Assembly (NCBI GenBank): GCA_030667035.1
Contig: DAOUWQ010000125.1
Location: 1 to 5,601 of the forward strand
Reading direction: 5' to 3'
DNA length: 5,601 bases
DNA from: Candidatus Heimdallarchaeota archaeon
Lineage (GTDB): Archaea; Asgardarchaeota; Heimdallarchaeia; JABLTI01
Shown piece by piece: positions 1 to 5,518 of the stretch. Position numbers and translations under genes: made by a program. Every line of letters begins with the position of its first letter. The first letter of the stretch is position 1. Below the pieces are notes generated by a model, which saw only the letters and a list, made by a program, of their open reading frames with translations, was not told the origin of the DNA and did not search any database.

Positions 1-1
1 G

Positions 2-73
2 AAAGCAGATACTTCATATAGCCATAAGGAGAAAATTTCAGTTGATTTCTTCGAACCGATTTTAGAAATCTAA
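2..73 (+). CDS. Possible C-terminal tail of an unidentified gene entering from the left edge
   Basis: Plus-strand frame 2 is open from the window edge to a TAA at 71-73 and encodes 23 residues ending in DFFEPILEI. I do not recognise the family. The reading is plausible because it would give a normal tail-to-tail arrangement with the winged-helix gene, whose stop is at 62-64, with the two ends overlapping by 12 bp. However, an open frame of 24 codons at a window edge can easily arise by chance. The flanking sequence to the left would decide it. Confidence 0.3.
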   Translation, partial: KADTSYSHKEKISVDFFEPILEI

Positions 74-388
74 ACCTCTTAGTGCGTCTCTTGCAGGAAT
101 CAGTATATCAAATAAAGTTCTCATTCCTTTAAGGGTGATTCTATATCTAACTCCTTTCGCTTCTTCTCCTTCATTTTTCTCTTTGATTTCTTCAACTACT
201 TCAATAAATCCTTTCATTACCATATCCTCTAAAATATCATTTAATTTATGATAATCGCCTACTGTAGAGCTACGAATTGCGTAAAAGGATAAACCTAGCT
301 TTTTATCATCTGCTATACCATCCTCACTTTGAGATAATTTTGAGAGAATAGCAATCCATTTATCCAAGTCATCGCTTCTACGCTTCAA
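62..388 (-). CDS. Small winged-helix (wHTH) DNA-binding protein, likely transcriptional regulator
   Basis: This 108-residue protein looks like a single winged-helix domain. A first helix spans about residues 7-20 (DLDKWIAILSKLSQ). A probable recognition helix follows at about 46-60 (YHKLNDILEDMVMKG). Next come a strand (FIEVVEEI), a charged turn rich in Glu/Lys (70-78) that would form the wing, and a strand plus final helix (RYRITLKGMRTLFDIL). The pattern 'helix, KGFIEV, Y-x-I-T-x-K-G' is typical of archaeal one-component wHTH regulators. There is no membrane segment, cysteine cluster or ligand domain, so any signal is unknown. The start is TTG at 386-388: an in-frame TGA lies just upstream, a GAGG sits 10 nt before it, and the resulting MKRR N-terminus matches the MKR/MKK starts of the three other minus-strand genes. 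The gene follows the membrane-protein gene by 71 bp on the same strand. Which promoter it controls is inference only. Confidence 0.72.
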   Translation of the reverse strand: MKRRSDDLDKWIAILSKLSQSEDGIADDKKLGLSFYAIRSSTVGDYHKLNDILEDMVMKGFIEVVEEIKEKNEGEEAKGVRYRITLKGMRTLFDILIPARDALRGLDF

Positions 389-398
389 GAGATATCAT

Positions 399-402
399 CC
401 TC
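399..402 (-). promoter_or_regulatory. Candidate Shine-Dalgarno (GAGG) for the TTG-initiated wHTH gene
   Basis: GAGG on the minus strand lies 10 nt upstream of the TTG codon at 386-388. It supports TTG as the start, because the first in-frame ATG is far inside the protein (residue 57) and would remove the recognition helix. The spacing is somewhat long, so support is moderate. Confidence 0.4.
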
Positions 403-459
403 ATTTACGAACTAATGTATCATTCACCTTGTCTTTCACTCAATAATCACCCAAGATAT

Positions 460-1137
460 TCATTCGGGTTCCTTATTTTCAGCGTCTTCAGTCATAAGTT
501 TGCCAAAATTTCCTAAGGCTGTATCCATTGCTTTATCATAATTTTTAGCAATAATTTGTAATCGCTGATATTTTTGAAGTGAAGTAATGATCATATAAGT
601 CATCATCAAACCAATTGCAATATATAATGAGATGCTTATGATTATCGAGCTAGTGTTATTTAGAAAATAGTGGATAAATAGTTCTGAATAGAATCGATAT
701 TTACTAATCATCCAAATAAAACGGAAGAAGCTAAACAATCCGGAAATAAGAACGATAATTACTAAAAAACCAAACAAATCTCTTAGTATTTTTAGTGAGC
801 TAGATATCTCTACTTGAAATGTTTTAAAATTAACACTTCCATCTTGATCAATAATTTGCTCATTTACAAGTCGTTCTTGGACTTTCTTTTTTCTAATTAG
901 CACCCAGACATTCAAGGCATATAATGCTGCACCTACAGCTAAAGCAATCGAGCTTGCAATAATTACTACCTTCGCTAACTGAGTATCTGGAATGTAATCG
1001 GGGTTTATGTTCACAAGAAATAGTTCTTGAACTCCTGCATATAAGAAATCGATTGAAAGTAATATACCAGCCATTAGTATTGTTCCTAAGCTAAGGCATA
1101 TTGGGAATGCTACTTTATCGTAGTTTAGGCGCTTCAT
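460..1137 (-). CDS. Uncharacterised four-helix integral membrane protein
   Basis: This 225-residue protein matches no family I recognise. Four hydrophobic segments are clear at about residues 10-30, 56-80, 121-144 and 163-186. Basic residues follow segment 2 (IRKKK at 81-85) and segment 4 (QKYQR at 188-192). The positive-inside rule therefore predicts both termini and the 82-120 loop in the cytoplasm. The loop between helices 1 and 2 (about 31-55) and the short loop between helices 3 and 4 would face outside. The C-terminal tail (about 187-225) is soluble and ends acidic (EDAENKEPE). There are no catalytic motifs, metal ligands or transporter signatures. The ATG at 1135-1137 is favoured because a TATA-like element sits 23-30 nt upstream, as expected for leaderless mRNA. 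The gene lies between the radical SAM gene (42 bp upstream) and the wHTH gene (71 bp downstream). A link to the wHTH protein is possible but unproven. Confidence 0.82.
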   Translation of the reverse strand: MKRLNYDKVAFPICLSLGTILMAGILLSIDFLYAGVQELFLVNINPDYIPDTQLAKVVIIASSIALAVGAALYALNVWVLIRKKKVQERLVNEQIIDQDGSVNFKTFQVEISSSLKILRDLFGFLVIIVLISGLFSFFRFIWMISKYRFYSELFIHYFLNNTSSIIISISLYIAIGLMMTYMIITSLQKYQRLQIIAKNYDKAMDTALGNFGKLMTEDAENKEPE

Positions 1138-1146
1138 AGATTATGC

Positions 1147-1164
1147 ATATATTGCTCAATATAT
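1147..1164. repeat. Perfect 8-bp inverted repeat across the membrane-protein promoter (candidate operator)
   Basis: ATATATTG and CAATATAT form exact 8-bp arms around a 2-nt centre (18 bp in all). The dyad lies 10 to 27 nt upstream of the ATG at 1137 and overlaps the TATA-like element. A dimeric wHTH bound here would block TBP/TFB, so a repressor operator is a natural reading. The AT-rich sequence makes chance palindromes more likely, which limits confidence. Confidence 0.45.
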
Positions 1165-1167
1165 AAA
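1160..1167 (-). promoter_or_regulatory. TATA-like box for the membrane-protein gene
   Basis: TTTATATA on the minus strand occupies -30 to -23 relative to the ATG at 1135-1137. That is the distance expected when archaeal transcription begins at or next to the start codon. No Shine-Dalgarno is visible before this ATG, consistent with a leaderless transcript. Confidence 0.5.
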
Positions 1168-1170
1168 AAA
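1165..1170 (-). terminator. Oligo-T tract after the radical SAM gene, possible archaeal terminator
   Basis: Six consecutive T residues on the minus strand begin 9 nt past the radical SAM stop codon (TGA at 1180-1182). Archaeal RNA polymerase often terminates at such tracts without a hairpin. The tract is short and overlaps the next gene's TATA element, so some read-through is likely. Confidence 0.3.
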
Positions 1171-1179
1171 TTAGATAGT

Positions 1180-2316
1180 TCAATGTTCTTTATCGTCTTC
1201 AGAGGATTCTAAAATTTCATTTGCTAATGAAAGTTCCCTCAACGAGCCCTTTGCAATGATTGTTCGACCATAAGTAGGATATTCATAAATAATATCAATC
1301 TCTGTTAAATCAAAACGATCATACAAAACGTCTTTCAGGACATCTGCTACATACCAACTTGTTTCTATCTTTTTATCAGAACGCAAATAAATCATTTCTT
1401 GGTCAATTTCATATTCTTCAATTAACGCTTCAACTATTTCTTCTGGTATGGTATATCTTGGAGGAGTTATTATTGCTTTTACTAGCATTCCATCTTGAAT
1501 TTCTTCAAATGGTTTCTTAACAATTTTAGCTGTTCTCAATAAGCGATTTCTAAATTGAACAGCATCTTTAGATAAAGAGCTACAATAGTGTAAAGTGAAA
1601 TTATAGTCCGTTTCTTCTAGAATCTCCAAAGCTAATGCTTCGCTTCCTTCTACTGCAGATGAGTCTTCAGTTTTGAGTTGGAAACCTCGTTTAGTTAAAT
1701 TCTTTAAATTCGCTTCTGTAGCTTCTAATTCGTTGAAATTGCAGAATTTAATAAATTCAAGACTCTCGAGATAATCCAAGAATTTTAGTGTTTTTTCTTT
1801 ATTATTTGGTATAATTGGTATTTCAGCACCCACAGACCAGTTATGATATAATGCTTTTTCAATATTTTTTTCTTGCTCTCTATTTTGTGGATGGAAACGT
1901 ATTTCGTCCAAACCTGCTTCACTTAGTTTTTGTAGATTTTCTTCTGTAGCAAATCTACCTGAGGTATAAAGATGAATATGGAATTTTTCTCCAAATTCCT
2001 TTTTCATATTTGTAATATATTCAGTAGTATGGTCAATAGTCTCTAAAGGGTCTCCACCTGTTATTGCAGCGCCAAGTGCATTCATATTTGTTTTTTCTAA
2101 CATCACCCCAGAGAAATTAGTAATTGGCCGTTCATTCGCTAAAATAATATCCTCTCCTCGTTTGTCTTTAGTCAATGAACAATAGTAACAATTTTCACTG
2201 CATTTTCCTGAAATTAGAAAGAATAATTGAGCCCCTCTTCTGCAAAGTTTACAACCTTTTGGTAGTGTTCCTTTAATATAGGATTCGCCTTGCAATGTTC
2301 TAATTTTCTTTTTCAT
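1180..2316 (-). CDS. Radical SAM protein of the archaeal COG2108 type, function unknown
   Basis: The 378-residue protein carries the radical SAM signature C39-x3-C43-x2-C46 (CSENCYYC), whose cysteines would bind the [4Fe-4S] cluster that cleaves S-adenosylmethionine. Other family features follow in order: a preceding KGCKLC pair (C22, C25), an ANERP segment at 60-64, a GGDP motif (87-90) in the place of the usual GGEP that contacts SAM, LYTSGR (116-121), RFHPQ (140-144), NFNELE (193-198) and LHYCSS (242-247). This combination matches what I know of COG2108, a widespread archaeal group described only as related to pyruvate formate-lyase activating enzyme; no substrate is known to me. The C-terminal part, about 270-378, looks like a separate alpha/beta domain. 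C22, C25 and C245 might bind a second metal site (inference). The start is ATG at 2314-2316. The nucleotidyltransferase gene ends 35 bp upstream on the same strand, so cotranscription is likely. Confidence 0.88.
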   Translation of the reverse strand: MKKKIRTLQGESYIKGTLPKGCKLCRRGAQLFFLISGKCSENCYYCSLTKDKRGEDIILANERPITNFSGVMLEKTNMNALGAAITGGDPLETIDHTTEYITNMKKEFGEKFHIHLYTSGRFATEENLQKLSEAGLDEIRFHPQNREQEKNIEKALYHNWSVGAEIPIIPNNKEKTLKFLDYLESLEFIKFCNFNELEATEANLKNLTKRGFQLKTEDSSAVEGSEALALEILEETDYNFTLHYCSSLSKDAVQFRNRLLRTAKIVKKPFEEIQDGMLVKAIITPPRYTIPEEIVEALIEEYEIDQEMIYLRSDKKIETSWYVADVLKDVLYDRFDLTEIDIIYEYPTYGRTIIAKGSLRELSLANEILESSEDDKEH

Positions 2317-2351
2317 AGCAACCAGCCACAGGTATCACTTTTACTATTTAG

Positions 2352-3071
2352 CTATATTTTTGTTCTTCGTCTTACTATAGGGTCTCTGTCAACAATTTGT
2401 TTAAATATTTCTTCAATGTTCTCATCTGGAGACAATTCAATATTAAGATAAACACCAGTTCTCCCAACTTTATCTCGAGTAGTTAATACTCTAACTCGTT
2501 CTTTAACAAGTTCAACGTTAGCTCCCACCTTCTTTGCTACTATGGATTCGAACCCCATCACAGGTGATTCTTTATGACCTAGTTCAGTTGGATCTATAAG
2601 CATCAATCTTTTATCTACTCCGGGAACTCGACGATTTTCAGAAAGCTCATCTAAAGTTAGGGTACCGCCAAAACGAATGAAGTCAAATTCTCGTTCTCTT
2701 ATTGAAGTTAATGGAAAGGTTATACATACCAATTCACTCAAGTAAATGTGTGCTTTTACTAAATGTTTGGGAGTAGCTTGCACAATTCGTTTTTCGTAAA
2801 TGTTAAAGTTTTTTTGTTCCAGAGCTAGTTCTAATTTAAATGAAGAAATTTGAAATGGTATGAATAAATCAATATCACTTTGTTCAGAAACATCTCCACG
2901 ACATATTGAACCATAAATGAGTGCTTGAATATTATTATCAGCTAATTTTTTCATAATGTCAATAGCAAGATCTCTTTTCTCCTGAAGTGTTTTCCATTGT
3001 TTTTTCGAGTACTGAATTTCAGCTATATCTGCAATTTCGGTTGTTTTCACTCCAGAACCTTTTCGTTTCAT
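2352..3071 (-). CDS. Nucleotidyltransferase-fold protein (archaeal COG1665-like)
   Basis: This 239-residue protein has a pol-beta-type nucleotidyltransferase core. The GS motif is at G54-S55 within LIYGSICRGD, and the metal-binding Asp pair is D66-x-D68 in QSDIDLFI. Both are intact, so catalysis is possible; I could not place the third carboxylate with confidence. The middle region contains FIRFGGTLTLDEL (131-143), RRVPGVDKRLMLIDPTELGH (147-166) and a Lys/Arg-rich segment. This fits archaeal predicted nucleotidyltransferases grouped, as I recall, under COG1665, whose substrate is not established. There are no membrane segments. The charged C-terminus ends RRRTKI. The ATG at 3069-3071 is preceded only by a weak AGG-type Shine-Dalgarno. 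The gene is first in a probable two-gene unit with the radical SAM gene and is transcribed away from the protease. It could alternatively be a degenerate NTase with a binding role, or an antitoxin-like MNT protein; the length and extra domain make the latter less likely. Confidence 0.82.
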   Translation of the reverse strand: MKRKGSGVKTTEIADIAEIQYSKKQWKTLQEKRDLAIDIMKKLADNNIQALIYGSICRGDVSEQSDIDLFIPFQISSFKLELALEQKNFNIYEKRIVQATPKHLVKAHIYLSELVCITFPLTSIREREFDFIRFGGTLTLDELSENRRVPGVDKRLMLIDPTELGHKESPVMGFESIVAKKVGANVELVKERVRVLTTRDKVGRTGVYLNIELSPDENIEEIFKQIVDRDPIVRRRTKI

Positions 3072-3126
3072 AGCTCAAACCTACAATTTTTACTGATGTG
3101 ATAATGATTTTTCTACTTTCTTGTCT

Positions 3127-3139
3127 AAAGTAATACTTT
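3127..3139. repeat. Inverted repeat AAAGTA-A-TACTTT just downstream of the TATA element
   Basis: Perfect 6-bp arms flank a single base. The dyad lies between the TATA-like element at 3147-3156 and the transcription start that element predicts near 3125. This is an operator-like position for the nucleotidyltransferase/radical SAM unit. A repeat of this size can arise by chance in AT-rich DNA. Confidence 0.3.
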
Positions 3140-3146
3140 GCCTTGA

Positions 3147-3156
3147 TTAATATAAA
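3147..3156 (-). promoter_or_regulatory. TATA-like element for the nucleotidyltransferase/radical SAM unit
   Basis: TTTATATTAA on the minus strand is the best TATA-like match in the divergent intergenic region for leftward transcription. It predicts a start near 3125 and a leader of roughly 50 nt before the ATG at 3071. It is flanked on both sides by short palindromes. No clear purine-rich BRE is visible upstream of it. Confidence 0.4.
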
Positions 3157-3158
3157 CA

Positions 3159-3168
3159 CTTAGCTAAG
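3159..3168. repeat. Perfect palindrome CTTAGCTAAG upstream of the TATA element
   Basis: A 10-bp self-complementary sequence lies 2 bp upstream (minus-strand sense) of the TATA-like element at 3147-3156, where the TFB recognition element would be. It could be a regulator half of a two-site operator with the repeat at 3127-3139, but the two dyads do not share a sequence. Confidence 0.25.
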
Positions 3169-3213
3169 AAAGTCTAAATGTTATATTATATTCTCCTAGA
3201 AAGTTATCACAGC

Positions 3214-3224
3214 TTTTTTAAAAG
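3214..3224 (+). promoter_or_regulatory. Weak TATA-like element for the protease gene
   Basis: TTTTTTAAAAG lies about 55-60 nt before the ATG at 3277 and would give a start near 3245 with a leader of about 30 nt. A second AT-rich candidate, TTATATTATA at 3181-3190, lies further upstream. No convincing Shine-Dalgarno precedes the ATG. The choice between the two is uncertain. Confidence 0.25.
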
Positions 3225-3276
3225 AATACTATCTTCAAAGATTTTGCTTACAAAAAATTGTGTGAGACTGTAAACT

Positions 3277-4455
3277 ATGGACATCTGGTATACGTTATTG
3301 ATTTTAGCAGTTGCTTGGTTCATAGTCTATATTGTTGCAAAATATCTCAAATTAGATGAGAAGTACAATTGGACAATAGGTCCTTTATTTCTATTAATGA
3401 GAACAAAACGATTTAACAATTTTATTAAAAAAGTAGCAAAGAAGTATGCCCGATTTTGGCGTTTAACTGGCAACATATCAATCTTTGTTGGTTTCGTATT
3501 AATGTTCGTTTCTCTGGGATTGTTTCTTTATACCCTTATTGATTTCTTTCTACCAAATCCAGTTCTAAATACTGGCGGAGCAGCAGTTGGTCTAATTATC
3601 CCGGGTGTAACAATCTCTTTCAAAACTTTTCTTTATCTCATCATTCCCTTAATTTTAGTAATGATTCCACATGAATTTGCACATGGTGTTGTAAGTCATG
3701 CAGATGGCGTAGAACTGAAATCAACTGGTCTTCTCTTTTTTGCAGTATTCTTTGGTGCTTTTGTTGAACCTGATGAACAAGCATTAATGAAATCTTCTGC
3801 CTTAACAAAAATGAGAACTTTTGCAGTAGGTATGTTTCCCAATTTTATTTTGGGTTTGCTTACTATTCCTGTTTTGTTATTTTCATCTAACATTCTCGCT
3901 CCGTTTTACCATAGTCCCGATGGAGTGTTGATTTTCGAAGTTGTTGACGATTCACCTGCAAGTGCAGTAGGATGGGAGAAAGGGACTGTAATGTTCGATA
4001 TGAATGATACTCACTTGGCAAATGGTGAAGTTTTCTCTAATTATATAATGAACACTCATCCCAATGATCTAATTGTTGTTAATACTTCAGATGGAATTTT
4101 TGACGTTTATTTAGGAACGAACCCTCAGAATGAATCCATGGGTTTTTTGGGGGTCCAAACACTTACGTATCAAGCTCCTAAATTTGCTTTTCCTGGAAAA
4201 TTCTTCCCTTTTTACTTCGCTCAGCAAACAATGTGGATGTTAGTTGTAAGCTTTGGTTCAGTCTTATTTAATGCTCTACCCATACCATTCTTACTCGATG
4301 GCGATAAATTGCTTACTTCATTTCTCTCTCATTACATGAAAAATAAAAAGGCAGCTTATGTCATTATTAGCGTCTTAAGATTTCTAGCTGTTTTATTATT
4401 CCTGGCAAATCTCATTTTGCCCCTCGTACGTTATGGTTTTGTTCCCATAGGTTAA
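3277..4455 (+). CDS. Site-2 protease (peptidase M50) with PDZ-like insert, intramembrane zinc metalloprotease
   Basis: The 392-residue polytopic membrane protein has both halves of the site-2 protease active site. HEFAHG places the zinc ligands H132 and H136 and the catalytic E133 in a membrane helix. FNALPIPFLLDGDKLL near the C-terminus supplies the third ligand, D341, in the usual N-x-x-P-(x)n-L-D-G context. Hydrophobic segments lie at about 2-22, 67-91, 116-137, 150-163, 182-205, 318-345 and 360-384. GAFVEPDE (160-167) is typical of archaeal members. Residues about 214-295 form a soluble insert; DSPASAVGWEKGTVMFDMND resembles the carboxylate-binding start of a PDZ domain, which in this family gates substrate access. 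Such enzymes cut membrane-spanning substrates, often anti-sigma or regulator proteins in bacteria; archaeal substrates are largely unknown. The position after LDG is Asp instead of the frequent Gly. There is no CBS domain. The thiolase gene follows after 44 bp. Confidence 0.93.
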   Translation: MDIWYTLLILAVAWFIVYIVAKYLKLDEKYNWTIGPLFLLMRTKRFNNFIKKVAKKYARFWRLTGNISIFVGFVLMFVSLGLFLYTLIDFFLPNPVLNTGGAAVGLIIPGVTISFKTFLYLIIPLILVMIPHEFAHGVVSHADGVELKSTGLLFFAVFFGAFVEPDEQALMKSSALTKMRTFAVGMFPNFILGLLTIPVLLFSSNILAPFYHSPDGVLIFEVVDDSPASAVGWEKGTVMFDMNDTHLANGEVFSNYIMNTHPNDLIVVNTSDGIFDVYLGTNPQNESMGFLGVQTLTYQAPKFAFPGKFFPFYFAQQTMWMLVVSFGSVLFNALPIPFLLDGDKLLTSFLSHYMKNKKAAYVIISVLRFLAVLLFLANLILPLVRYGFVPIG

Positions 4456-4486
4456 ATTAAAAAATAGGCAGAAATTTCGTCTATAC

Positions 4487-4490
4487 GGAG
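4487..4490 (+). promoter_or_regulatory. Shine-Dalgarno GGAG before the tRNA thiolase gene
   Basis: GGAG lies 9 nt before the ATG at 4500 and supports that start, which keeps the N-terminal zinc-finger cysteines (first at residue 8) in the protein. It is the clearest ribosome-binding site in the window. That suits a gene translated from an internal position on a transcript shared with the protease. Confidence 0.5.
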
Positions 4491-4499
4491 AATATATCC

Positions 4500-5513
4500 A
4501 TGTCTAAAAACCTACCAACTTGTTATTCATGCTCAAAAACAGCGATAACATATAGAAGAACAGATGGTAGATATTTTTGCAAAGATTGTTTTAGTAAATG
4601 GGTTCATGCTACAGTTAGAAAATCAATTAAACAGAAAAATATGTTTGAAAGGAATGATAGAATTATCGTTGGGTTATCAGGAGGAAAGGATAGTACTGTT
4701 CTATTAGATGTTCTTAATCGTATCGAGAAAAAATATCCATCAGAATTGATTGCTGTCTGTATTGATGAGGGAATTGATGGATATCGTGATGATGGTTTAC
4801 CAATAGCTGAAATGAATGCTAAAAAATTAGATATTGAATATCATCTATTTTCGTTCAAAGAGCTCTTTGGATATACATTGGACGAGATTGTTCAACGTTC
4901 TAGAGAATTACAAAAGATATTACCATCTACTAAGAAAACAAAAAAGATCCAACATGGACCATGTTCTTATTGTGGAGTTTTCCGAAGAAAAGCAATTAAT
5001 CTCGCAGCTAGAAAACTAGATGGTGATAAAGTTGCTACGGGACACAATCTTAGTGATGTTTCTCAGACGATAATGTTAAATCTTCTTCGGGGTGATTCTT
5101 CCAAGCTTATTCGTGGCGATTTTCAACCCAAAAAGGTTCATGAGTTACTCATTCCAAGGGTCAAACCTTTGCAAGCAGTAGCTGAAAGAGATGTCGTATT
5201 ATATGCTTTCTATAATGATATTACTTACCACACAACAGAATGCCCTTACTCTGTAGAAGCAATGCGTTTAGATGTTCGTAATTTCTTGATTGAAATCGAG
5301 GACAAATATCCTGGATCGTTAAATTGTGTTCGTAATGGAATGGAAAAAATCAGTCAACAATGTGGCGGTAAAATTACCGCAGAAAGTACAGCTTCAAAGC
5401 CAAAACAATTGCTATTTTGTGAAAAGTGTGGTGAACCTTCAAGCAGTGCAATTTGTATAGGTTGTCAAATGATCGATGTACTATTTAATACTGATTTTAA
5501 AATAAATAAGTGA
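4500..5513 (+). CDS. ncs6: TtuA/Ncs6-family tRNA 2-thiouridine synthetase (TIGR00269-type)
   Basis: The 337-residue protein is a complete member of the TtuA/Ncs6 (CTU1) family, which activates a tRNA uridine C2 with ATP and replaces its oxygen with sulfur. Features in order: an N-terminal zinc finger with C8/C11 and C27/C30; the PP-loop ATP-pyrophosphatase motif SGGKDS (60-65); PCSYCGVFRR with C155 and C158; GHNLSDVSQTIMLNLLRGD (181-199); and RVKPL (220-224). ECPY gives C248, and a C-terminal zinc finger has C307/C310 and C319/C322. C155, C158 and C248 correspond to the three cysteines that hold the [4Fe-4S] cluster in characterised TtuA. Sulfur is normally delivered by a ubiquitin-like SAMP/TtuB/Urm1 protein, not encoded here. 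Whether the target is U34 (wobble) or U54 cannot be told from sequence alone. GHNLSD replaces the common GHNLDD, but the second Asp, D186, remains. The gene follows the protease by 44 bp and converges on aconitase with a 5-bp gap. Confidence 0.94.
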   Translation: MSKNLPTCYSCSKTAITYRRTDGRYFCKDCFSKWVHATVRKSIKQKNMFERNDRIIVGLSGGKDSTVLLDVLNRIEKKYPSELIAVCIDEGIDGYRDDGLPIAEMNAKKLDIEYHLFSFKELFGYTLDEIVQRSRELQKILPSTKKTKKIQHGPCSYCGVFRRKAINLAARKLDGDKVATGHNLSDVSQTIMLNLLRGDSSKLIRGDFQPKKVHELLIPRVKPLQAVAERDVVLYAFYNDITYHTTECPYSVEAMRLDVRNFLIEIEDKYPGSLNCVRNGMEKISQQCGGKITAESTASKPKQLLFCEKCGEPSSSAICIGCQMIDVLFNTDFKINK

Positions 5514-5518
5514 AGAGA

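Noticed and set aside
391..396. GATATC palindrome near the start of the wHTH gene as an operator
   Set aside because: It is only 6 bp and unrelated to the dyad at the membrane-protein promoter.
2352..3071. Nucleotidyltransferase as the antitoxin/toxin of a MNT-HEPN pair
   Set aside because: The protein is about twice the length of minimal MNT proteins, has an extra conserved domain, and its neighbour is a radical SAM enzyme with no HEPN R-x4-6-H motif.
3072..3276. Search of the largest intergenic region for tRNA, riboswitch or repeat array
   Set aside because: No cloverleaf, no T-loop sequence, no spaced repeats and no GC-rich stem were found; the stretch is AT-rich promoter-type DNA.
3696..3893. 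A 65-codon minus-strand open frame inside the protease gene
   Set aside because: It is antisense to the conserved membrane core of the site-2 protease, has low-complexity Lys/Ser-rich content and shows no start signal, so it is a shadow frame.
4456..4467. AT-rich ATTAAAAAATAG as a separate promoter for the thiolase gene
   Set aside because: The position would suit a TATA box with a short leader, but the sequence is a poor match and a GGAG ribosome-binding site fits cotranscription better.
4471..4478. GAAATTTC palindrome between the protease and thiolase genes
   Set aside because: An 8-bp AT-rich self-complementary word is expected by chance, and it has no promoter or partner site around it.
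4834..5019. A 61-codon plus-strand open frame inside the thiolase gene
   Set aside because: It overlaps the conserved Fe-S cysteine region of the thiolase in another frame and resembles no known protein; the conserved gene explains the sequence.
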